Part shown: positions 33,497 through 45,198 of the stretch, in pieces | Position numbering within the stretch: position 1 is the first letter of the stretch | How the letters are laid out: the number at the start of each line of letters is the position of its first letter | NCBI RefSeq assembly: GCF_963678635.1 | Contig: NC_087064.1 | Location: 66,891,548-66,955,547 of the forward strand | DNA from: Symsagittifera roscoffensis | Lineage: Eukaryota > Xenacoelomorpha > Acoela > Convolutidae | DNA: 64,000 bases | Reading direction: 5' to 3' | Position numbers and translations under genes: made by a program | Notes under the pieces: generated by a model | What the model was told of the DNA's origin: nothing | The model's input: the letters and a program-made list of their open reading frames with translations, nothing else | Databases searched by the model: none

Positions 33497-34156
33497 ACCG
33501 AAAGCACTTTGACTGTCCTATTAACAAGCTGTATCAAAGCACATTTTGAAATATTCATAAATAGCGAAACTTTTTTTTTATTTTGCTCAATCAAAAATCA
33601 ATAAAAGTACGAATTTTTCTTCGGAAAGAAAAAAGATGATGCAATCAAGTAGTGTGAATTAGAGTAGCGAATTAAACGGATTACTTTTGATTTAGAGGCG
33701 AGAACAGCTCGCTTTAAATGGGCTTTATAATACTTAACCGCAATCTTCAAAAGTTCACCTAATAAATCGAATTTTCGTCTTTTCTGCACATTTTCGAAGC
33801 GCTGAGCTGTCAGTTTAAAAATGAAAATAAAGAATATAGCGGATTTTAAATGTAATTAAGTGAACATGCTACAGGTCTGATTGCTCTCAAAAAGTAAAAG
33901 ACTGCACCTGAGGCAAAAGTCAGTAGCCGAAAAAAAATCAACAAGTCAACGGCAAGATGTCATTCTTGTGTCTTATTCATTTTGAGTTTTCAAAGTGGAA
34001 AAAAAAGTTTGTTCAAGCTAAGCATAAGGAAATAGTTGCTGAACTGAAAATTGTTCAATATACTTTTTGACGCGCCTTTTGGGCTTCGACATTTTCACTA
34101 TCTAAAAAGTACTTCGGATGTCATTTTTTGTTTTACAATGTAAATTATCATGGAAG

Positions 34157-34583
34157 CAGTAGCGGATTTAGGGAAGGGGGATTATCGTGTGGAAGCAGTA
34201 GCCTTTCCTTCCTTCAGGGATTCGAACCCCTGACTACCCAAAAGTTCCGCACTTTGGCACTACTATCAGACCTTCATTTTTGGCTGGCTGACACAACATT
34301 TTTTCCAAAGGCGCCTTTAGCGCCAATATATGCTGTTTTTAGGGGGAGAAGGGTGGGGAGGGAGCGCGATTTGGAAAAAAATTGGTCAAAACTGTCCAAA
34401 AAGCTTTTTCGGCCTGTTTAAAAAAATCACCTGCGCAAATTTTTGACCAAAACAAGGGTTTAAACACTGATTTGGAAAAGCTTGGAAAATCACTTTGGTC
34501 GACCTAAAAAAAGACCGACCAAATTTTTGATTTTTGTTTTTAAATTCGCCCCTCCTCCTCTAGAAAATCCTAGATCCACCCCG
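34157..34583 (+). mobile_element. Family B hAT-type MITE (unit 1)
   Basis: It begins CAGTAGCGGATTTAGG and ends CTAGATCCACCCCG. The flanks CATGGAAG (34149-34156) and CCTGGAAG (34584-34591) match at 7 of 8 bases, a hAT-type target duplication. On the minus strand GGTTCGAATCC (34218-34228) is a perfect Pol III B box, preceded by GGGTAGTCAG. The unit 2 copy is at 42383-42809. Confidence 0.7.
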
Positions 34584-35340
34584 CCTGGAAGCTGTTGATT
34601 TTTGGGCTTTTTTTAAACAAAAACTTGGATTTTAAAAACTTTTTATATATTTATAAGCTCTTTTTATAAAGTGAATATTATCAACCCAAAGTGAAAAGCG
34701 TATCATTGTTTTTATAGTAAATTGACGCGGATGAATCTTAGACTCGCTTCTAATCTTAACGCTCAAAAGTACCTATAAAACTCAACATTTACAAAAATTC
34801 GAAGAAAATCCAACATTGTGAAAGCTCTGGGTTGAGCCGGAATTTCAGTTTTGTCTTTAGAGGTGATAAATTTCAAAAAACATTTTACTTTGCCATTTCG
34901 ATTATGATCAGCAAATGTCAATTAAATGGTTTTTAAAAACAAAGTTCTGATGTAAATTATTTCAATTTTTGAAGCTTTGCCGAAAATCATAAAACCCTTT
35001 TAAGCAAATTTTTCTGTGCTCCAGACATTTTTTGGAAACATCAGTCATCCATCAGTAATTTCAGGAAGATATCAAGGATAAATCTCCGGCGTTTCAAAAA
35101 TATATAACAATCACAAATAATCCTATATAATATCCGTTTGTTTTCTAGGAACCGAATTTGATTTCCCGATTTTACGGATTAACTGTTCAAATGCCATATT
35201 GAAATTGGTAAGTCTTTTTTTAACCATGATTAGAGATTAAGTGCAGGCATGTCAAAGATATTAATCAGGGTTTAATTTATGGGCAAGGAAATGACATTTT
35301 GTGTAAAATTATAAATAGATAGTTGGTTTTCTTTCTGTAG

Positions 35341-35522
35341 ATGATTTAATGCATTCGCCACCAAGTCCTGGATTTAAGTGGTTGCGGGGGTGTGCACTTT
35401 TTTCTCCTAAGGTTTCTGCCGATACTCTAAGAGTGTCCCCGGTTGTTATTATTTTAAGTCATCGGCAGTTTTGGGCTGAAAGCCCTCGCAGTTTATCAAC
35501 GGCGCATTTTGCGTCTCAATAA
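35341..35522 (+). CDS. Candidate terminal exon or retroposon tail (unit 1)
   Basis: After a strong acceptor (TTTTCTTTCTGTAG) a frame is open for 59 codons from GAT at 35343, with an ATG at 35349 and a stop at 35520-35522. It contains SPGFKWLRGCALFSPKVSAD and FWAESPRSLSTAHFASQ. The stop overlaps AATAAA and is followed by an A-rich run. This fits the last exon of a gene, or the 3' end of a LINE-like retroposon with its poly-A tail. It is more G+C-rich than the surroundings. No family is recognised. The unit 2 copy is at 43567-43748. Confidence 0.3.
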
Positions 35523-35529
35523 ATGAAAA

Positions 35530-35830
35530 AAAAAATAAGAATACTTTGGTCAAAATTTTTCAAACAGAGCCCCAAAATGACATTTTAAGACTTTTATTTT
35601 TTAAAAAGCTTCAGTGCAGAAATTTTGGTCAGAATAAAAAGTGCTCATGGGTCTTCAAAAAGCTTATACAGGGCTCGAAAATCAGTTTGTCGATCTAAGA
35701 AATGGGCAGATAAATTTTTTTTGGAAACGCTCTCCTCTCGACTAAAACAAAGATCTACTCAATTTTTAACTCTACAGGGAGAAGCAAGCCGAGGGAGGAA
35801 ACGTTTGTTCCCCTCTCTCAATTCTGGTTA
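35530..35830 (+). repeat. Family B fragment (unit 1)
   Basis: It contains TTGGTCAAAATTTTTCAAAC, GCTTCAGTGCAGAAATTTTG and CAGTTTGTCGATCTAAGAAA, all in the order of the second half of family B, without intact ends. A family A left-end scrap (AAACACACGAGCATATTCG) follows at about 35885-35950. Unit 2 counterparts lie 8226 bases on. Confidence 0.5.
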
Positions 35831-36482
35831 TCAAATTTTTTGAAGAGGGCCTTTTTTTGGGTCAAAGGTTTCCTTTAGGTTTCCGTCAAAACTGTTAGTT
35901 TAAAAGTCGATATTTGAGTGGAGAAAAAACACACGAGCATATTCGAACACTGGGCAAAAAAATCACTGTCGAACGCTGTCACAAAAAACATCATGAAACT
36001 ATTTTGTTTCAATGTTAAGGAACTCAGTTTCAGTTCACTCATTATGACTGAACTAAAAATGAATTCAATAACTTGGAACCAAATTAATTTGAAAAAAAGT
36101 TCTGAAAAAAATTGTTTCCTGCATTAATCACTCAATACCCATTCACAGTAAATTATAAATTTGAATATTCTGTTCAGCTGCTCCTTAAGCTCCCAACCCC
36201 TTTTCCATTTTCCCCGCCTTTTGATCTTTTTTTTTCGCAAAAATCGCTGTCGCGGAAGTCGGCATGCTACTTCCACGAAAAAACGTCATTCTACATAAGA
36301 TTTTGTTTGCAGTTTGATTTGGTTTTTACCACCTTAGCGTACGCCAATCAGCCTGCTTGGTATGTTTTGAAGGCTGAAATAAAACGAATTTATCACTGTT
36401 CTGGAACGAATAGACAAGACTGTTCCGGAACGACAAAAAAGACTATTTAATCTCTTGGAACCCAAATCAAATCAATCAATGT

Positions 36483-36923
36483 TTGACAACAAAGCTAAAC
36501 AGATCTCTCCGCCGATGGTTTAAGCATTTACATTTGTATTTTATATTTTTGAAAGCCGCTTCAAACCACATCATAGACAAGCTTCAAAAACAGGGCCTTG
36601 TAGAAACTTGCTGTTTGACGGGTGTTGAATACAGGGCTCTTAGGAAAATGTTTAAAATTGGCAATCGGAGTTCCTTCAAACGTTTAAATTACGCAACAAA
36701 AAAACTGTTAAAAACTACGCAGACAACTTTGAAAAACTTGTATAAAAACGTGTTTTGTTCGCGCAAATTCTGGAGAAATGTTCATTTTGGCACAATCAAT
36801 TTTAAATTCAGTTCCAAAATCGGCATTATTGTAGCTGATTTTCGATGCGTTAGAAGAAAAGCGATTCCGATTTGGCTACGTGTGAATTGCCAGCCATGCA
36901 ACCTAAAATACACCACTTCATAA
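36483..36923 (+). CDS. Hypothetical 146-codon open frame (unit 1)
   Basis: This is the longest non-repetitive, non-retrotransposon frame in the window (MTTKLNRSLRRWFKHLHLYF at its start). It is basic and rich in K, R, F and N, with no motif I recognise. The first codon is TTG and the first ATG comes only near residue 56, so as a whole gene it lacks a proper start; it could be an exon. A 112-codon frame without any ATG lies just upstream (36112-36450). An identical frame is in unit 2 at 44709-45149. It may be chance. Confidence 0.2.
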   Translation: MTTKLNRSLRRWFKHLHLYFIFLKAASNHIIDKLQKQGLVETCCLTGVEYRALRKMFKIGNRSSFKRLNYATKKLLKTTQTTLKNLYKNVFCSRKFWRNVHFGTINFKFSSKIGIIVADFRCVRRKAIPIWLRVNCQPCNLKYTTS

Positions 36924-37132
36924 AATGAACCAGAAATGAAGTTGATCTGCGTGAAAAAAGTACAAGCAGAATATTCCGTGATCATTCAAAACTTTCATTC
37001 ATCAAAAACTCCAATAATCACAGATTAAAAAAATTCTTTTAAACTCAGGACAACAATACTGGCCGTAAAATAAACAAATCCATGAAAAATTGACGGTTAA
37101 AAAACCAAAAATTTTAAAAGGAGAAACCAGAC

Positions 37133-37628
37133 GGCTTGTATCAGGGCACAGCCCTGACGTTTTTGACTGCCTTTGAAGGTCTATGCTGTAGTGTTTACTT
37201 CAAAAAAAATGTTACCAAAAATTGCTTCAAAAAAGAACAAAAACTTTATTTTTTTTGAGAGTTGGTTTTTGAAAAGCAAAAAAATTCACAAAGTGATATA
37301 ATACAAAGTGTCAAATTCAAAGCGATATGTTTTTCATATAATAAAAAATGGACCAAATGACATGCCTCAAATCAACTTGGAACGATTTCCAAGAAGCATT
37401 AAATCTCCGCTCACGCTTGTAAAGCACGAAATATATTATAACTATTATATCTTTAAACCCTTATAACCTCTCATAAAATTGATCACAGGTAAGTTTCTTT
37501 ATAAAATTTAGCTTAGGGCAGGAATACCGCTAAGAAAAACTGCCAAAAATTACTAGTTGAAAAGTCGACATTTTTCTGGAGAAAAAACTACAACGAGCAT
37601 TAATATTCCGTCATTTTATTCGAAAATG
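37133..37628 (-). repeat. Family A repeat, diverged copy (unit 2)
   Basis: Copy of 28905-29400 at offset 8228. I noticed no differences. Confidence 0.65.
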
Positions 37629-38043
37629 GAAAAAACCTCAACAAGTATCAATGCTCCATCCTTCTTGGAAATTGAAAAACGAATCTGTTGCTAAAAAGAA
37701 GCTTTCGGACAATTTGGAAATCAAAATCATTTATTTTTAAAACTCTTTTCAGTTGTTCGTGCTAATGCAGTGAAAAATACAATGTGAAAATTATCGCGCT
37801 AAGTGACACATTAAAACCCCTTACAACTTGCCTCAGTGATTTTTGGCATCCCTTAGGACCGCATTCAGTCTTAGCTATTAAAAGATAAAAACAAATTGTA
37901 GTGTGCGTAAACTACTTGAAGGAAAATACCAGACAAAGTACCCTGTTCTGTTAAATTCGTCAAAAGTGGTGAAAAATATGTAAAGATAGTACTTTCTGAC
38001 CAGTCAAGTTTAAACAATTAGTGCAAGGATGAGGCCAGAAATA

Positions 38044-38680
38044 CTAATAATATAACCGTCTCGCCGTCACATTGTTAAAACAATTTTTCATATTATCAAC
38101 ACTATAGGGTACTGCCCGCATAGCTGGGGATAACTTTGAGGGAGTTTTCAAACAAAAACAACAGGTAAAAACACAATAATATAACCGTCTCGCCGTCACA
38201 TTGTTAAAACAATTTTTCATATTATCAACACTATAGGGTACTGCCCGCATAGCTGGGGATAACTTTGAGGGAGTTTTCAAACAAAAACAACAGGTAAAAA
38301 CACAATAATATAACCGTCTCGCCGTCACATTGTTAAAACAATTTTTCATATTATCAACACTATAGGGTACTGCCCGCATAGCTGGGGATAACTTTGAGGG
38401 AGTTTTCAAACAAAAACAACAGGTAAAAACACAATAATATAACCGTCTCGCCGTCACATTGTTAAAACAATTTTTCATATTATCAACACTATAGGGTACT
38501 GCCCGCATAGCTGGGGATAACTTTGAGGGAGTTTTCAAACAAAAACAACAGGTAAAAACACAATAATATAACCGTCTCGCCGTCACATTGTTAAAACAAT
38601 TTTTCATATTATCAACACTATAGGGTACTGCCCGCATAGCTGGGGATAACTTTGAGGGAGTTTTCAAACAAAAACAACAG
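38044..38680 (-). repeat. 129-bp minisatellite, five copies (unit 2)
   Basis: Same five-copy array and same 245-codon minus-strand frame (38044-38781) as unit 1. Equal copy number in both units implies the array was already five units long before the 8.2-kb duplication, or that the two units have since been homogenised. Confidence 0.8.
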
Positions 38681-38802
38681 GCACTTGTGAGAGTCAAATC
38701 TTGTGTTTTGAATGCCCTGTAGTTTGGTTCTAAACAATTTTTTGATGGGAATCTTCTAGCGCAAGCACTTTCAATTTTCAATTCAAATCTATCATATTTG
38801 TT

Positions 38803-39078
38803 TCGACCATCTTGAAAAATGGGAAGGAACTTTGTATTCGGGTGTATTTTAGTTTCTTACTTCTTTTTGTTTTCGCAAAATCTGGTACTTCAAAAATTTT
38901 TTGTAACGGTCGTGTGATATATCAGATTGAAACCCTTGCCGTCATGTATCGGAACCTATTAAAACTGTTCAAAGAAATCGCCACAATTTAACGAAAATCA
39001 GGCTTACAGTTATAATTTTTTGTCTATTTTCGAACAAACTAGCTTGCACGCAGAGGAAAAAGGACATAAATAATGCTT
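38803..39078 (+). repeat. Family C repeat (unit 2, first copy)
   Basis: Counterpart of 30575-30850. Confidence 0.5.
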
Positions 39079-39357
39079 AAAAATGATAAAAGACGTAAAA
39101 TTATTGTTTTAATCCAGGAATGTCAATTAAAAAAATTACTCACATCTTTTTTGAACTCAAAAAAATCTCTAGAAACTCGAAAAAAAATCTATTAGTTATT
39201 TTTTTTTGTTTTTCCAACAATTTTTGATGAAAACTGTGCTCAGATATGCGTATTTTACAGTTACTGTTTGATGTACTTATTTTTTGGGCATTCGTTCTAT
39301 CCGTTCATAGCCGAACGGAAAAAAATATCACAATTTGCACAAAATTTTTTTTGATGT

Positions 39358-39573
39358 GGTTGGATTTTTGACACTTGAAAATTTGTTCTTTCACATAACC
39401 AAAATAAAAAGGTGTGCCAGTTTTGTTCTGATCACTTCGCAAAGATTGTATTTGTTTCTGACGAATTATGAGAGCCTCAGATACGACTCGTCGTTGGTCA
39501 ACCGTGGTATCATATTGAAACAGTTTGAGCTGTAATTCAGGTTCTAAAATAAAACAAACTATCTTGTTCAACC
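39358..39573 (-). repeat. Family D repeat (unit 2)
   Basis: Counterpart of 31130-31345, with the same 88-codon minus-strand frame (39305-39571). Confidence 0.35.
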
Positions 39574-39635
39574 TTGTCCAAATGAGTGTTGGAAAAAATT
39601 TTTGTAATTTTTTGAGAGTAAAATTAAAAAGAGTA

Positions 39636-39865
39636 CACAGTCGTGAATGTACCGACTGCCTTTTTTGGTCTATTGAGCTGTAATAACAAGAAAAATTTAA
39701 ATGTAATAAAATAAAGTTCGAATTTTTTTTAAATTGAGATTTTTTGTAAAAACTTCTCCCCGTACGCCATATTGTGTACTAAGAAGTGGATTTTGCTCCT
39801 ATTAACAAATTAATTATGGCATATAAACTTCCTTGAGCCAACTTGGAACAATTGTGCACATTATA
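39636..39865 (-). repeat. Family A right-half fragment (unit 2)
   Basis: Counterpart of 31411-31640. A 3-bp deletion relative to unit 1 lies just before it (about 39600). Confidence 0.6.
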
Positions 39866-40255
39866 AGTAAATAGTATATGCCTCTTTTTGATCCATATGA
39901 AAAAATTTAATTTGATTGTTCGAACGGAATTTATTTTGCAGTCTCATAACTGACTTTCCTAACACTCAGTCACAATTTTTTTATTTCAAACTTATGCAGT
40001 TTCTGGTGTTTGTAAATTACATTTATTCTTTTAACACAGCGTGTCCGTCCGTCAAACACTAAGTAAAAAAGTAAACTATTTTTTCATTTAAGCAAGGTTC
40101 AATTTTTCAAAACTAATTTTTGTTCATCAGAAAGTAAAATATTACACTTAATAAATGATTCAATGAAAAGATTGTCAAACCGAACAAAAGCAGCGCGATA
40201 AAAAAAATTGAATACAGCAAATGTTAAATTAGATTGCTAGCTTACCTCATTCTAT

Positions 40256-41406
40256 TGAGATAAAACTTTTCGACCACTGAAATTGGGGAACAACTTCGAA
40301 TTCGGTTGTTTTTTTTATGTTTTTTTTTTCTGTTCCGAATGTTTCAAAAAACGGAGAGAAATTTTGCATTTGATTCAATATAAGTTTTTTCTTTTTTTTC
40401 GCAGAATCATCGGAATGGGTCGATTGATATATATTGAAGTCTTTCAGTCATGGTTTGACCGGCGTTGAAAAAGTTTTCAAAGACTATTTATCTTCATATC
40501 AAGAACAACAGTTAAAAAATGATTTTTAACCTTTATTCTAGCGAATAAAACGACCGGGCAGGCTTACAATAGCTCACTTTAACAGCTTACAATAGTTTAT
40601 TTTAAGCCGTGAAGACTTTGTTTTTTCTAGTAAATTGATTTTTTATCGTCTTTTTGAGTTCCTTAATAAAATTTTGTACTTTTTTTGTTCTTTCAGTCAT
40701 TGCACTATGAAATTGTTGTCCATTTTGATTATTTTACTATGAGTGTTAAAAATGCTTTATTTCTAGCTGTTCGTTCAGATCGTTCAGATCCTGTTATAAC
40801 GCCTTCCATAGAAAAAAACGACACATGTTTGAAAAAAAAGTAGTTGTATAATTTTAAGATTATGGTCGGAGCACTTAGTGCTACTTGCTCAATAACTGGC
40901 TATACTTGTTGTTCCGACCATCGAAAAAGGGGAGGAACTTTTTATTTGGTTGTGTTTTAGTTATTTTTTTTCTTTTTATTTTCCACTAAAAATCAGGTAC
41001 CACAAATAATCATCGGAATTCGAGTGATATATCATATTAAAGCGCTTTCAGTCATTATTCGAACGTCAATAAAAAAATTTGAAATTTTTCCCACGCTGTC
41101 GAAATTCTCGCGGTTTGAAATTTTTTTCATTTTTGGTCTAATTTTGAGCTAATAAGGCGACCGTGTATGCTTACAATAGCTTATCTAAGCTTAGTTTAAG
41201 CCGTGCAATTTTAGTTTTACTCAAATAAAGGTAGTTTTTGGATTTTTTGCTCAATTTTGGGGGTGAAAATTTTGAAAATTCAAAAAAATTCTGCAAAAAA
41301 ACTTTTAAATAATTTTTGAATTTTTTTTATATTATTTTTGAGTTTTTTTTTTGTTTTCGTCATTTTTCTTCATTTTTATATTATCATTAGATTAAAACCA
41401 AACATT
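40256..41406 (+). repeat. Two family C repeats (unit 2)
   Basis: Counterparts of 32030-32480 and 32680-33180. One extra T in the run near 40329 opens a spurious 61-codon frame that unit 1 lacks, showing how little weight short frames carry here. Confidence 0.55.
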
Positions 41407-41596
41407 CGGAAAATATTCCTTCTAGCAAATTAGTTTTTTCAATTATATAGTTTTATATAATAATTATTAGAACTTTAAGACTGGTGTCTGGGATCAACCT
41501 ATAAAAAAGAGGTTTATATAAGCTCAAATTTCACTGCTCATTTCGGGGCTTCCCTTTTTTTCTTTTTTTTCTTCCTTCACTTTTCTTCTGCAGCAA

Positions 41597-41722
41597 ATGA
41601 CACGCAGTTGGCAAGAAGCCAGAGTAATTAGAGATGCGCTAAGAAAGGCCGCCTGTCATTTGAACCCAACACTGTTAAAAGGAATTAAAGACAATAAGCG
41701 CCTTCAACCGAAAACTCACTGA
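41597..41722 (+). CDS. Candidate 41-residue small gene or exon (unit 2)
   Basis: Identical to 33371-33496, including the upstream pyrimidine tract, CAG and TATATAAG. The same doubts apply. Confidence 0.2.
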   Translation: MTRSWQEARVIRDALRKAACHLNPTLLKGIKDNKRLQPKTH

Positions 41723-42382
41723 ACCGAAAGCACTTTGACTGTCCTATTAACAAGCTGTATCAAAGCACATTTTGAAATATTCATAAATAGCGAAACTTTT
41801 TTTTTATTTTGCTCAATCAAAAATCAATAAAAGTACGAATTTTTCTTCGGAAAGAAAAAAGATGATGCAATCAAGTAGTGTGAATTAGAGTAGCGAATTA
41901 AACGGATTACTTTTGATTTAGAGGCGAGAACAGCTCGCTTTAAATGGGCTTTATAATACTTAACCGCAATCTTCAAAAGTTCACCTAATAAATCGAATTT
42001 TCGTCTTTTCTGCACATTTTCGAAGCGCTGAGCTGTCAGTTTAAAAATGAAAATAAAGAATATAGCGGATTTTAAATGTAATTAAGTGAACATGCTACAG
42101 GTCTGATTGCTCTCAAAAAGTAAAAGACTGCACCTGAGGCAAAAGTCAGTAGCCGAAAAAAAATCAACAAGTCAACGGCAAGATGTCATTCTTGTGTCTT
42201 ATTCATTTTGAGTTTTCAAAGTGGAAAAAAAAGTTTGTTCAAGCTAAGCATAAGGAAATAGTTGCTGAACTGAAAATTGTTCAATATACTTTTTGACGCG
42301 CCTTTTGGGCTTCGACATTTTCACTATCTAAAAAGTACTTCGGATGTCATTTTTTGTTTTACAATGTAAATTATCATGGAAG

Positions 42383-42809
42383 CAGTAGCGGATTTAGGGA
42401 AGGGGGATTATCGTGTGGAAGCAGTAGCCTTTCCTTCCTTCAGGGATTCGAACCCCTGACTACCCAAAAGTTCCGCACTTTGGCACTACTATCAGACCTT
42501 CATTTTTGGCTGGCTGACACAACATTTTTTCCAAAGGCGCCTTTAGCGCCAATATATGCTGTTTTTAGGGGGAGAAGGGTGGGGAGGGAGCGCGATTTGG
42601 AAAAAAATTGGTCAAAACTGTCCAAAAAGCTTTTTCGGCCTGTTTAAAAAAATCACCTGCGCAAATTTTTGACCAAAACAAGGGTTTAAACACTGATTTG
42701 GAAAAGCTTGGAAAATCACTTTGGTCGACCTAAAAAAAGACCGACCAAATTTTTGATTTTTGTTTTTAAATTCGCCCCTCCTCCTCTAGAAAATCCTAGA
42801 TCCACCCCG
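42383..42809 (+). mobile_element. Family B hAT-type MITE (unit 2)
   Basis: Copy of 34157-34583 made by the 8.2-kb duplication rather than by transposition, because the flanks are the same. The B-box match is at 42444-42454 on the minus strand. Confidence 0.7.
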
Positions 42810-43566
42810 CCTGGAAGCTGTTGATTTTTGGGCTTTTTTTAAACAAAAACTTGGATTTTAAAAACTTTTTATATATTTATAAGCTCTTTTTATAAAGTGA
42901 ATATTATCAACCCAAAGTGAAAAGCGTATCATTGTTTTTATAGTAAATTGACGCGGATGAATCTTAGACTCGCTTCTAATCTTAACGCTCAAAAGTACCT
43001 ATAAAACTCAACATTTACAAAAATTCGAAGAAAATCCAACATTGTGAAAGCTCTGGGTTGAGCCGGAATTTCAGTTTTGTCTTTAGAGGTGATAAATTTC
43101 AAAAAACATTTTACTTTGCCATTTCGATTATGATCAGCAAATGTCAATTAAATGGTTTTTAAAAACAAAGTTCTGATGTAAATTATTTCAATTTTTGAAG
43201 CTTTGCCGAAAATCATAAAACCCTTTTAAGCAAATTTTTCTGTGCTCCAGACATTTTTTGGAAACATCAGTCATCCATCAGTAATTTCAGGAAGATATCA
43301 AGGATAAATCTCCGGCGTTTCAAAAATATATAACAATCACAAATAATCCTATATAATATCCGTTTGTTTTCTAGGAACCGAATTTGATTTCCCGATTTTA
43401 CGGATTAACTGTTCAAATGCCATATTGAAATTGGTAAGTCTTTTTTTAACCATGATTAGAGATTAAGTGCAGGCATGTCAAAGATATTAATCAGGGTTTA
43501 ATTTATGGGCAAGGAAATGACATTTTGTGTAAAATTATAAATAGATAGTTGGTTTTCTTTCTGTAG

Positions 43567-43748
43567 ATGATTTAATGCATTCGCCACCAAGTCCTGGATT
43601 TAAGTGGTTGCGGGGGTGTGCACTTTTTTCTCCTAAGGTTTCTGCCGATACTCTAAGAGTGTCCCCGGTTGTTATTATTTTAAGTCATCGGCAGTTTTGG
43701 GCTGAAAGCCCTCGCAGTTTATCAACGGCGCATTTTGCGTCTCAATAA
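43567..43748 (+). CDS. Candidate terminal exon or retroposon tail (unit 2)
   Basis: Identical to 35341-35522, with the same acceptor, frame, stop and overlapping AATAAA. Confidence 0.3.
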
Positions 43749-44708
43749 ATGAAAAAAAAAATAAGAATACTTTGGTCAAAATTTTTCAAACAGAGCCCCA
43801 AAATGACATTTTAAGACTTTTATTTTTTAAAAAGCTTCAGTGCAGAAATTTTGGTCAGAATAAAAAGTGCTCATGGGTCTTCAAAAAGCTTATACAGGGC
43901 TCGAAAATCAGTTTGTCGATCTAAGAAATGGGCAGATAAATTTTTTTTGGAAACGCTCTCCTCTCGACTAAAACAAAGATCTACTCAATTTTTAACTCTA
44001 CAGGGAGAAGCAAGCCGAGGGAGGAAACGTTTGTTCCCCTCTCTCAATTCTGGTTATCAAATTTTTTGAAGAGGGCCTTTTTTTGGGTCAAAGGTTTCCT
44101 TTAGGTTTCCGTCAAAACTGTTAGTTTAAAAGTCGATATTTGAGTGGAGAAAAAACACACGAGCATATTCGAACACTGGGCAAAAAAATCACTGTCGAAC
44201 GCTGTCACAAAAAACATCATGAAACTATTTTGTTTCAATGTTAAGGAACTCAGTTTCAGTTCACTCATTATGACTGAACTAAAAATGAATTCAATAACTT
44301 GGAACCAAATTAATTTGAAAAAAAGTTCTGAAAAAAATTGTTTCCTGCATTAATCACTCAATACCCATTCACAGTAAATTATAAATTTGAATATTCTGTT
44401 CAGCTGCTCCTTAAGTTCCCAACCCCTTTTCCATTTTCCCCGCCTTTTGATCTTTTTTTTTCGCAAAAATCGCTGTCGCGGAAGTCGGCATGCTACTTCC
44501 ACGAAAAAACGTCATTCTACATAAGATTTTGTTTGCAGTTTGATTTGGTTTTTACCACCTTAGCGTACGCCAATCAGCCTGCTTGGTATGTTTTGAAGGC
44601 TGAAATAAAACGAATTTATCACTGTTCTGGAACGAATAGACAAGACTGTTCCGGAACGACAAAAAAGACTATTTAATCTCTTGGAACCCAAATCAAATCA
44701 ATCAATGT

Positions 44709-45149
44709 TTGACAACAAAGCTAAACAGATCTCTCCGCCGATGGTTTAAGCATTTACATTTGTATTTTATATTTTTGAAAGCCGCTTCAAACCACATCAT
44801 AGACAAGCTTCAAAAACAGGGCCTTGTAGAAACTTGCTGTTTGACGGGTGTTGAATACAGGGCTCTTAGGAAAATGTTTAAAATTGGCAATCGGAGTTCC
44901 TTCAAACGTTTAAATTACGCAACAAAAAAACTGTTAAAAACTACGCAGACAACTTTGAAAAACTTGTATAAAAACGTGTTTTGTTCGCGCAAATTCTGGA
45001 GAAATGTTCATTTTGGCACAATCAATTTTAAATTCAGTTCCAAAATCGGCATTATTGTAGCTGATTTTCGATGCGTTAGAAGAAAAGCGATTCCGATTTG
45101 GCTACGTGTGAATTGCCAGCCATGCAACCTAAAATACACCACTTCATAA
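44709..45149 (+). CDS. Hypothetical 146-codon open frame (unit 2)
   Basis: Identical to 36483-36923. The upstream ATG-less frame (44338-44676) carries one L-to-F change relative to unit 1. Confidence 0.2.
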   Translation: MTTKLNRSLRRWFKHLHLYFIFLKAASNHIIDKLQKQGLVETCCLTGVEYRALRKMFKIGNRSSFKRLNYATKKLLKTTQTTLKNLYKNVFCSRKFWRNVHFGTINFKFSSKIGIIVADFRCVRRKAIPIWLRVNCQPCNLKYTTS

Positions 45150-45198
45150 AATGAACCAGAAATGAAGTTGATCTGCGTGAAAAAAGTACAAGCAGAAT

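Larger units (their letters stand above)
28741..36968 (+). repeat. Tandem 8.2-kb duplication, unit 1
   Basis: This 8228-bp unit is repeated directly as unit 2 with almost no change. By eye I find three substitutions (two near 33010-33025, one near 36190), a 3-bp indel near 31375 and a 1-bp T-run difference near 32102. The start lies inside a family A left-end box (CGAGCACGAATATTCCG). The junctions share GAAT. The unit contains a family A copy, a 129-bp minisatellite, family C and D repeats, a family B MITE and weak candidate small genes. Confidence 0.93.
36969..45194 (+). repeat. Tandem 8.2-kb duplication, unit 2
   Basis: 8226 bp following unit 1 head to tail. Offsets from unit 1 are 8228 up to about 31375, 8225 up to about 32102 and 8226 afterwards, reflecting two small indels. 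Its right end reads AAGCAGAAT and departs from unit 1 after GAAT, which is also the junction sequence. The near-identity means a very recent event or an assembly artefact. Confidence 0.93.

Noticed and set aside
34218-34228. Functional tRNA gene at the B-box match
   Set aside because: There is no acceptor stem, D-arm or anticodon arm around it; only a tRNA-like promoter segment inside a MITE.
40283-40468. 61-codon frame present only in duplication unit 2
   Set aside because: It exists only because of one extra T in a homopolymer relative to unit 1, and lies in a family C repeat.
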